Assembly (NCBI GenBank): GCA_023423015.1 | Contig: JAFAGE010000156.1 | Span: 1 to 20,289, forward strand | DNA length: 20,289 nucleotides | Source: Bacteroidota bacterium | GTDB taxonomy: Bacteria; Bacteroidota; Bacteroidia; Chitinophagales; Chitinophagaceae | Direction: 5' to 3' | Shown: in pieces, positions 13,781 through 20,289 of the stretch | Numbering within the stretch: the first letter of the stretch is position 1 | Layout: every line of letters begins with the position of its first letter | Notes under the pieces: generated by a model | Seen by the model: only the letters and a program-made list of their open reading frames with translations | Databases searched by the model: none | Told to the model about the DNA's origin: nothing | Position numbers and translations under genes: made by a program

Positions 13781-13824
13781 AGGAGATATAGGTATCTGTT
13801 ATTTACACTCCTCCTGAGATACCT
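13781..13824 (+). promoter_or_regulatory. Leader element with two mutually exclusive hairpins
   Basis: AGGTATCT (13790-13797) can pair perfectly with AGATACCT (13817-13824) across a 19-base loop. The same TATCT (13793-13797) can instead pair with AGATA (13784-13788) across a 4-base loop, and AGGAG (13781-13785) can pair with either of two CTCCT copies (13808-13812, 13811-13815). These pairings compete. The element ends 37 bp before the ATG of the giant esterase gene, so it would lie in its 5' leader. It matches no riboswitch family I recognise. Confidence 0.3.
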
Positions 13825-13861
13825 GCAAGAGCAACGCAATAATTAAGTAATTCCGACCATT

Positions 13862-16800
13862 ATGAAACGATATCTGCTTCTGGCAGTGATCTGTACTATT
13901 TGTTATGCGGCATCCTATTCTCAGAACGTCTTCAACGCCGCTGATCCCCTGGTTCGTTACAGTTCAAGTGCGCCTTATGGTTCTGCGCAAAAGCCCGACA
14001 CAAACATTACGGGTTTGCAGAAATGGGTAGCCGCTTCAACCAACGGAGTAAGCTCAGGATCGGGATCATTTAATAACAGTTCGTACAAGGCTTATTACAT
14101 CAACTACTTCGGTACGAAGCTGGCTTTTCGTTTAAAATATCCCCGCAGCTTTACAAATGGGGATAGCAGTAGCAAGCGTTACCCTGTGATGTTGTTTATG
14201 CATGGTGCAGGTGAAGTTGGGTGTAGTTCAAATGGTGGAATCTATAACAACGAAAAACAACTTGTACACGGTGGTAAGTTATTTATGGACCGTGTTGATA
14301 ATAACCAGTTCGATGGGTTTCTTTTATACCCGCAGATCAATGCGCCAGATGGAAGTTGCTGGGGTGAATGGGGCGGACTGCCAAGTGCTAAATTCAACAC
14401 AGTAATCACAATTATAGATTCGCTGGTAAAATATGCAAGGCTCGACATTGACCGCGTTTTTGTTGATGGCCTTTCAGGCGGAGGTGTCGCAACCTGGCGT
14501 ATGGCAGAAGGTTATCCTACGCGTATAGCTGCTGCTGCTCCCACATCTGCTGCAGGGCTCACCGGTAATTACGGTGCATTCGTGCATATACCTATCTGGC
14601 TGGCAACAGGTGGCAAGGATACAAATCCTTCACCAGCAATGGCTGCTTATTCAGAATTGAAGGTTACAGAAATTGGTGGTTACATCAGGCGTTCGCTTTA
14701 TGCCGACCTGGGTCACTCATCATGGTATCGCCATTGGGAAGAACCGGATTTTGTTGCCTTCATGAACAATGCACACAAAGCCAATCCCCTTATTTTCTTC
14801 AACCGGTTCGAATTTTGTCCTGATTCAGGAGTAAACGCCCGGCTTGGAATTACAGCCGGATTTTATGCGTATGAATGGGAGCGTGATGGACAACTGATTG
14901 CTACACGCACCAACGGGTCAAATTCAATTCTACGTTCAGATATCGTAGCCTCTTTCACCGGCAACGAAGTTGGAGTTCGTGAATATGGTACTTACCGTGT
15001 GCGATTCAAGAGAACAGCAGGTTCTGATTGGTCGGCCTGGTCGCCGCGTCCCGCAGTGATAAAACCTAAGGCGGTTACACAAACACCGCCCATCCAGGTT
15101 GCGGGTATCAGGAGTAAAGTGTTGCCGGCACCTGATGGAAAAAATACTGTGACGTTACAAATGCCCGAAGGATATCAGAATTACCAGTGGATACGTGTGT
15201 CTGATAATGTTCAGGTAGCTAATACACAGATTTTTGAAGCAGCCGTTGGAGTGTACAAAGCGCGTTATACCGAGCAGTTTGGTTGCGGAACATTATACTC
15301 GCCGGAGTTCAGAGTAGTAAATGCGAACGGTAGTCCTAAACCGGATGCGGCAAAAAATTTAAGCGTAAGCACAGTGTCGCAAACTTCTCTCCGCTTAGAT
15401 TGGAGTGAAAATCCGAATGCCGGAACTAATGAAACCGGTTTCGAAATTTATCGTGCAACGAAAGCAGGCGGTCCGTATACACTTATTCATATTACAAATG
15501 CAAACGTTACAACATTCACCGATGCCTCATTGATTCCAAACACAAAGTACTACTACATCGTTCGTGCTGTTGCCGAAACCGGTGCTGCACCCGTAAGTGA
15601 AGAAAATAGTGGTACTACTGACATCGACAATGTTGTTCCTTCTGCACCTTACGACCTTGAATATCGCGGCAGCACTGCGACAACCGTGAGCCTCCGATGG
15701 AAAGCAGCAAATGATAACACCGGCATCGGCCGTTACGACATCTATGCAAATGGCGTAAAGATGTACAGCACTTCAAACCTGTCGTTTATTGTCGGAAACC
15801 TGGATAGCCTTAAATCGTATGCGTTCGTTGTAAAGGCTGTTGATAAAGCAGGAAATGTTTCTCCGGCCAGTAACCAGGTATTAGCATTTACACATCGCCA
15901 GGGTCTTAATTACAAATATTATCACGGTAGCTATAGCAACCTTCCAAATTTCGCAAACCTTACTCCTGAAAAAACAGGTGTAATGGATACTGTCAATTCA
16001 GGAGCTGGTGTAAGATTACAGGACGATAATTTCGCATTCCTCTGGGAAGGACGGATATACATTCCCGTAACCGCTACCTATACATTCGAAACAAATTCCG
16101 ACGATGGTAGTAAGCTTTATATTGATGTTCCGTATTCGTTTGGAGCAACTGCCCTAGTTAACAACGATGGAGCACATGGTGTACAATCGAGAACGGGATC
16201 AATTTATCTGACCCAGGGATATCACACTATTGCGATATCATATGCGGAAGTAGGTGGCGACAATGAAATGCACCTGTTTTGGTCGAACAATGCTGGTTTA
16301 AGCAGGGAGCGTTTGCCAAAAGAGTTCCTATCACTCGACGAAAATGCGAGCACTCCTGTAAATGCACCATCTTCATTTTCGGCAACGGCGCTTTCCCACA
16401 ACAAAATTAAACTTGAGTGGATTGACAACAGCAGCAATGAAACAGGTTTTGAAATAGTCCGTTCAACTTCAATGAATGGCACATTCACCCCGATATTCAC
16501 TGCGCCTGCCAATAGTATAAGCTTCAATGATTCTGCATTGTCGCCAAACACTACTTACTATTACAAGATCAGGGCAATCGGTTCAAGTGGTGAATCGCCG
16601 TATGTAGCATCTTATGTTGAAGGTAACTGGCGATTTAACAATAACCACAACGAAGCAAATGGTGGTGGTTCTACCCAGGGATCAGGCACGTCTTTTAGCT
16701 CAAACGATAAGGCAGAGGGATCTCATTCCATTTCGTTCTCTTCGGGAGCTTCTGTTTCGTTCGATGGAGGGAATAGTTCGATACCATCACTGGGCGGGTA

Positions 16801-19800
16801 TAATCAACGTACTGTGAGTTTGTGGATCAAACCAAGTAGTACAAGTGGAAAGAGAATGTTGTTCGATTTTGGTAACAATGATAATGGTATGGGTCTCCGT
16901 TTCAATAATGGAACACTCAGTGCCGGTATTGCAGGAGGTGGATCGAGGTCTACTGCCAACCTGAGCAACTTCACTTCTAATTCTAACTGGCAATCGAACC
17001 AGTGGAATCACGTGGCTGTTGTTTACAATGCAAATTCGCTCACGTTATTCCTCAATGGTGTACAGGTGGCTCAGAACAATTCGCTGTCGTTTGCGTCTGT
17101 TTCTAATTCAAACAGTGCATCACGCCTTGGAAACGTTTCAGGATCTGGCAGTTCGCAAAGTGTATTTAGCGATAACAATTACTCCAGCTACCAGGGATTA
17201 ATGGATAACCTGATGATCATTCGCGGTGCACTAACTGCTGCAGAAGTGAGCCAGCTAAGTGCGGATACATACAATTCGTCGATGGCGAGAACACTTGCAG
17301 CACCTGCTGCACCTCAGGCACCGAATGGATTCACCGCGACAGCTATGTCTACAAATACGGTTCATCTCAAGTGGAACGATAATTCTTCGAATGAAACAGG
17401 TTTTGAAATTTGGAGATCATCTGGCGACAAGACAAATAATCGAATGATTGCCCGCGTTGCTGCGTCGAGCGGAGGCGAGGTTACATACACTGATAGCTCA
17501 CTGTTTGCCAACGTAACCTACTATTATCGTGTGCGTGCAACAGGTGAAGTGTCGCCATCGGCCTACACACCGGAAATCAGTGCAAAAACGTTGAACACCA
17601 AACCGCTTCTGAAGAAGGTTCTGAACTTCACCATGAAATATGGTACTACATTCAGTTTGCCGGTTTCAGCTACAGATGCAGACGGCGATGTTCTGACTTT
17701 CTCTTATATAAGTCTGCCAACTTTTGCAACCGTTCAACAGGGAAGCAATGGTAATATCAATATCGTATTTAGTCCCCCGGTTACCAGGAGAGGAGCGTTC
17801 CCAATGACGGTGATTGTTACTGATGGTAATAACGGAAGTGATAGTTCTTATTTTACAATAACTGTTAACACCAATGATGTTCCGGTAATGACCAGCATCA
17901 GCGATGTAACAATCAACGAGGGAGGTGAGGCCAGTCTTTCTTTCAGTGCAACAGACAACAATGGTGTTTCGAAAATGGTTTGGTCATCCGAGGGTTTGCC
18001 TGCATTCGGAGAATTCACCAACAACAATGATGGTAGCGGCCACATTAACCTGAAGCCCGGATATTCATCTTCGGGTAAATATGAAGTGACTGTGTTTGTG
18101 AATGATGGTCTTGGAGCGTGGACAAGCAAAACGTTTGTAATAACAGTGAACGACAGGGATCCTGAAGAAACGGTTCAGTTCAACTTCAGAAGTACAAGTA
18201 CCCCGGTTGCTGAATGGAACAGTATTAACCTTGCTCCTCCAACATTCTCTCACGGTACGGTGCTTAATGTAAAAGGCAATGTGAGCACAATAGGTGTAAA
18301 CCTGCTTAGCGGAACAATAAATGCTTCAGTTCAGGGACCTCAAACCGGTAACAACTCCGGAGTGTACCCCGACCTGGTGATGAGAGACATTATGACCTGG
18401 GGATTCAGTATGGGTACAAACAGGTACGATACAGTGCAATTGCAGGTAAGTGGTCTTGATAGAACCAAACAATACAGTTTCGTGTTCTATGGCGGTTATA
18501 GATTGAATGGGATTAGCACATCACAGGTAAGATATATTATAGGCAACGATACCGCGGCAATCAATTATTATCTGAATTCACAGATGACGGATACTATATC
18601 TGGTGTCGTGCCCGATGCAAGTGGTAACGTGGTCATCACCATGCTTGGTGACCCGCATAATAATCGTGGTGGTCTCCTGAATGCGATGGTGATTAAATCC
18701 AGCTACGACGACGGATCTACACCAGCAAAGCCACTCAAATTGACCGGCAATCATATTCAGAATTCAGGGGTGTCGTTGACATGGGAAGACAGGGCATTCA
18801 ATGAATTTGGGTATAAGGTTTACAGGTCGGTATCGCGCACGGATGGGTATGTGCTGCTGAACGAAGGAGCTTCGAACAGGGATAGCACATCTTACAGCGA
18901 TGAAGGTGTTGCACCGGAATCCACATATTACTACTATGTAGTAGGTTTTAATGGAAGAGGAAATGGTGCATCGAGTGATACCATCCAGGTGATCACCGGA
19001 AACAACAAGCCTGTAATCGTTTTGTCGCCCGAAGTCTATGTGAAAGCAGAAACTACCACTAACGTTGATTTCCCGGTAACAGATGATGCTGGTGATGTTG
19101 TGAGTGTCAGCATCGAGGCGCACCCATCGTTTGTGAGCCTGCAAAATCTCGGAAATGCGCAGTACCGACTTGTATTGAAGCCGAATACGGACCATATTGG
19201 CTGGTACACAGCAACACTGAAAGCAGTGGATCAAAAGGGAGCCACTGAAATCAAAGTGATCAACATTGGTGTAAGCGATAAGAACACGCGTTCGGTGTAC
19301 ATTAACTACGGAAGTATTGGTAAGACCGCACCCGCACCATGGAACAACTTCCTAGGGGTGAGAACAGCAAACAGCACACTTGCGAACCTTCGCGACGAAA
19401 AAAATACGGTTACTCCGTTTGCGATTACGATGGTGAACTCGTGGGCATCGGTATCTGATCTTGGTCACATGACCGGTAAAAACAATGGTATAGCCCCAGA
19501 TTCTGTATTACAAAGCGGAATTATGGATATGACAGGACCGAAAACAATCCGGGTAAGCGGACTTGATAATAATAAGAAGTACAACATTGTAATTGTTGCA
19601 AGCCACAACGAAGGAACAATCGCAACTGTTGAGTATAGTTCAGGCCTTGTAAAAGACACGCTGAATGCCCGCTACAACATGCACCAATCGGCGAACCTGA
19701 ATGGCCTCTCGCCCGTAGATGGACAGATCACGTTCTCCACGCTGAGGTTGTCGGGCAATGCTACTTCAATACTGAACGCTATTATTGTTGAAGAATATGA

Positions 19801-20289
19801 TCCATCGATCCAGGTTCTGAATCCGTTCCACCTGTATGCTGAACCAGCCGGTGTGGACAAGGTGGACGTGAGCTGGAACGATCGCACCCAAGATGAAGCC
19901 GCAGTTAACGGGTATATCCTGGAGAGAGCTAAAGATTCTCTTTTCACGCAGGATGTAACGGAGATTCAGCTTCCGGGTAATACAACTAACTACCGCGACG
20001 CAGGGTTGAGCAGCAATACCATGTTCTGGTACAGGGTTCGTGCAAGGTCTGCAGCGGGTGATCTTTCAGATTACAGCAACCGCTACAGGGTGGTAACGCC
20101 AGCTTCGATCGTGTATCTGAACTTCAACTACACGCTCCCGGATGCAGATTACCCATGGAACAATACGTTTACATCGCCATCAGTAGAAGCGACATTCGAT
20201 AACCTGATTAACCAGTCGGGTCTCGTATCGGGCATAAGTATGTCGATCACAAGAATTTTCAACGGTGAGTTTACAGCCGGCGTTAATAC
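13862..20289 (+). CDS. Giant secreted multidomain esterase/adhesin, partial (C-terminus beyond window)
   Basis: One frame stays open from ATG 13862 to the window end: 2142 complete codons, no stop. Residues 1-20 are a signal peptide (MKRYLLLAVICTICYAASYS). An alpha/beta hydrolase follows, with PVMLFMHGAGEVG, Ser205 in GLSGGG, Asp253 in GGKDTN and His285 in DLGHSSW. After an Ig-like region come Fn3 modules at about 497-588 and 593-678, a PA14-like domain at 682-823 (TNSDDGSKLYID), Fn3 at 833-920, a LamG/concanavalin-like domain at 920-1140 (RTVSLWIKPSS, NQWNHVAVVYN), Fn3 at 1150-1243, two cadherin/Ig-like domains at 1244-1430, a recurring unknown module (1438-1614, 1812-1979, 2084 onward), Fn3 at 1623-1713 and 1984-2080, and Ig-like at 1717-1807. 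PA14 and LamG suggest carbohydrate binding. A T9SS tail is expected but unseen. Substrate unknown. Confidence 0.9.
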   Translation, partial: MKRYLLLAVICTICYAASYSQNVFNAADPLVRYSSSAPYGSAQKPDTNITGLQKWVAASTNGVSSGSGSFNNSSYKAYYINYFGTKLAFRLKYPRSFTNGDSSSKRYPVMLFMHGAGEVGCSSNGGIYNNEKQLVHGGKLFMDRVDNNQFDGFLLYPQINAPDGSCWGEWGGLPSAKFNTVITIIDSLVKYARLDIDRVFVDGLSGGGVATWRMAEGYPTRIAAAAPTSAAGLTGNYGAFVHIPIWLATGGKDTNPSPAMAAYSELKVTEIGGYIRRSLYADLGHSSWYRHWEEPDFVAFMNNAHKANPLIFFNRFEFCPDSGVNARLGITAGFYAYEWERDGQLIATRTNGSNSILRSDIVASFTGNEVGVREYGTYRVRFKRTAGSDWSAWSPRPAVIKPKAVTQTPPIQVAGIRSKVLPAPDGKNTVTLQMPEGYQNYQWIRVSDNVQVANTQIFEAAVGVYKARYTEQFGCGTLYSPEFRVVNANGSPKPDAAKNLSVSTVSQTSLRLDWSENPNAGTNETGFEIYRATKAGGPYTLIHITNANVTTFTDASLIPNTKYYYIVRAVAETGAAPVSEENSGTTDIDNVVPSAPYDLEYRGSTATTVSLRWKAANDNTGIGRYDIYANGVKMYSTSNLSFIVGNLDSLKSYAFVVKAVDKAGNVSPASNQVLAFTHRQGLNYKYYHGSYSNLPNFANLTPEKTGVMDTVNSGAGVRLQDDNFAFLWEGRIYIPVTATYTFETNSDDGSKLYIDVPYSFGATALVNNDGAHGVQSRTGSIYLTQGYHTIAISYAEVGGDNEMHLFWSNNAGLSRERLPKEFLSLDENASTPVNAPSSFSATALSHNKIKLEWIDNSSNETGFEIVRSTSMNGTFTPIFTAPANSISFNDSALSPNTTYYYKIRAIGSSGESPYVASYVEGNWRFNNNHNEANGGGSTQGSGTSFSSNDKAEGSHSISFSSGASVSFDGGNSSIPSLGGYNQRTVSLWIKPSSTSGKRMLFDFGNNDNGMGLRFNNGTLSAGIAGGGSRSTANLSNFTSNSNWQSNQWNHVAVVYNANSLTLFLNGVQVAQNNSLSFASVSNSNSASRLGNVSGSGSSQSVFSDNNYSSYQGLMDNLMIIRGALTAAEVSQLSADTYNSSMARTLAAPAAPQAPNGFTATAMSTNTVHLKWNDNSSNETGFEIWRSSGDKTNNRMIARVAASSGGEVTYTDSSLFANVTYYYRVRATGEVSPSAYTPEISAKTLNTKPLLKKVLNFTMKYGTTFSLPVSATDADGDVLTFSYISLPTFATVQQGSNGNINIVFSPPVTRRGAFPMTVIVTDGNNGSDSSYFTITVNTNDVPVMTSISDVTINEGGEASLSFSATDNNGVSKMVWSSEGLPAFGEFTNNNDGSGHINLKPGYSSSGKYEVTVFVNDGLGAWTSKTFVITVNDRDPEETVQFNFRSTSTPVAEWNSINLAPPTFSHGTVLNVKGNVSTIGVNLLSGTINASVQGPQTGNNSGVYPDLVMRDIMTWGFSMGTNRYDTVQLQVSGLDRTKQYSFVFYGGYRLNGISTSQVRYIIGNDTAAINYYLNSQMTDTISGVVPDASGNVVITMLGDPHNNRGGLLNAMVIKSSYDDGSTPAKPLKLTGNHIQNSGVSLTWEDRAFNEFGYKVYRSVSRTDGYVLLNEGASNRDSTSYSDEGVAPESTYYYYVVGFNGRGNGASSDTIQVITGNNKPVIVLSPEVYVKAETTTNVDFPVTDDAGDVVSVSIEAHPSFVSLQNLGNAQYRLVLKPNTDHIGWYTATLKAVDQKGATEIKVINIGVSDKNTRSVYINYGSIGKTAPAPWNNFLGVRTANSTLANLRDEKNTVTPFAITMVNSWASVSDLGHMTGKNNGIAPDSVLQSGIMDMTGPKTIRVSGLDNNKKYNIVIVASHNEGTIATVEYSSGLVKDTLNARYNMHQSANLNGLSPVDGQITFSTLRLSGNATSILNAIIVEEYDPSIQVLNPFHLYAEPAGVDKVDVSWNDRTQDEAAVNGYILERAKDSLFTQDVTEIQLPGNTTNYRDAGLSSNTMFWYRVRARSAAGDLSDYSNRYRVVTPASIVYLNFNYTLPDADYPWNNTFTSPSVEATFDNLINQSGLVSGISMSITRIFNGEFTAGVN
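18173..20289 (+). repeat. Recurring ~170-residue module within the giant protein
   Basis: At protein level the same beta-rich module occurs at 18173-18702, 19295-19800 and again from 20111 into the window edge. Shared features are an opening V-x-(I/L/F)-N-(F/Y), then a WN pair (EWN, PWNN, PWNN), a G-x-x-S/N-G-x-x-PD-x-V segment, a VSGLD..K.Y core and, in the two complete copies, a closing LNA(M/I)(V/I) strand. Copies alternate with Fn3 and Ig-like domains, so the protein grew by duplication of a composite unit. The module looks like a jelly-roll or malectin-like carbohydrate-binding fold, but I cannot assign a named family. Confidence 0.6.

Noticed and set aside
14202..19947. Short open frames on both strands between 14202 and 19947
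   Set aside because: All lie inside the giant plus-strand frame, which has continuous domain-level sense; the short frames are out-of-frame shadows.

Overview
The window looks like a chromosomal segment of a Bacteroidota bacterium, most plausibly of the Chitinophagales/Sphingobacteriales type. The reasons are moderate GC content by eye, start codons that mostly lack a Shine-Dalgarno sequence, a C-terminal type IX secretion (T9SS) sorting domain, and very large secreted proteins built from PKD, Fn3, LamG and PA14-like modules. This placement is inferred; no marker gene is present. I see no rRNA, tRNA, CRISPR array, transposase or integrase.

Left part (206-3758, + strand): a tightly coupled four-gene operon encodes a UbiA-type 5-phosphoribosyl-polyprenyl-phosphate synthase, a DprE1-like flavin oxidase, a DprE2-like short-chain reductase and a HAD phosphatase. 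Together these match every step of the mycobacterial route from phosphoribosyl pyrophosphate to polyprenyl-phospho-D-arabinofuranose, with a soluble HAD enzyme probably supplying the phosphatase step. The first 60 bases hold the start of a possible divergent membrane protein. A repeat-rich hairpin (3774-3849) separates the operon from the convergent gene that follows.

Middle (3852-13615, - strand): this is a surface polysaccharide region. In transcription order it holds a membrane GT2 glycosyltransferase (13615-12446), a stand-alone CheY-like receiver (12138-11740), a polyprenyl-phosphate sugar-1-P transferase fused to a degenerate receiver-like domain (11698-10562), a rhamnosyltransferase-like GT2 (10513-9605), and a membrane GT2 (9608-8388) that overlaps it by ATGA. 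Last comes a 1427-residue secreted protein (8135-3852) with an N-terminal serine esterase, 11 PKD-type repeats and a T9SS tail.

Right part (13862-20289, + strand): one uninterrupted reading frame of at least 2142 codons runs off the window. It also starts with a signal peptide and a serine esterase domain. Fn3, PA14-like, LamG-like and cadherin/Ig-like modules follow, then a recurring ~170-residue module that I cannot name.

Working picture (inference): the middle genes start and extend a lipid-linked exopolysaccharide. The receiver next to the receiver-transferase fusion suggests control of the first committed step by a phosphorelay or by protein-protein contact. Two esterase-headed giant surface proteins flank the cluster and may bind or edit the polymer. 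The left operon supplies a lipid-linked arabinose donor for a glycosyltransferase outside this view.
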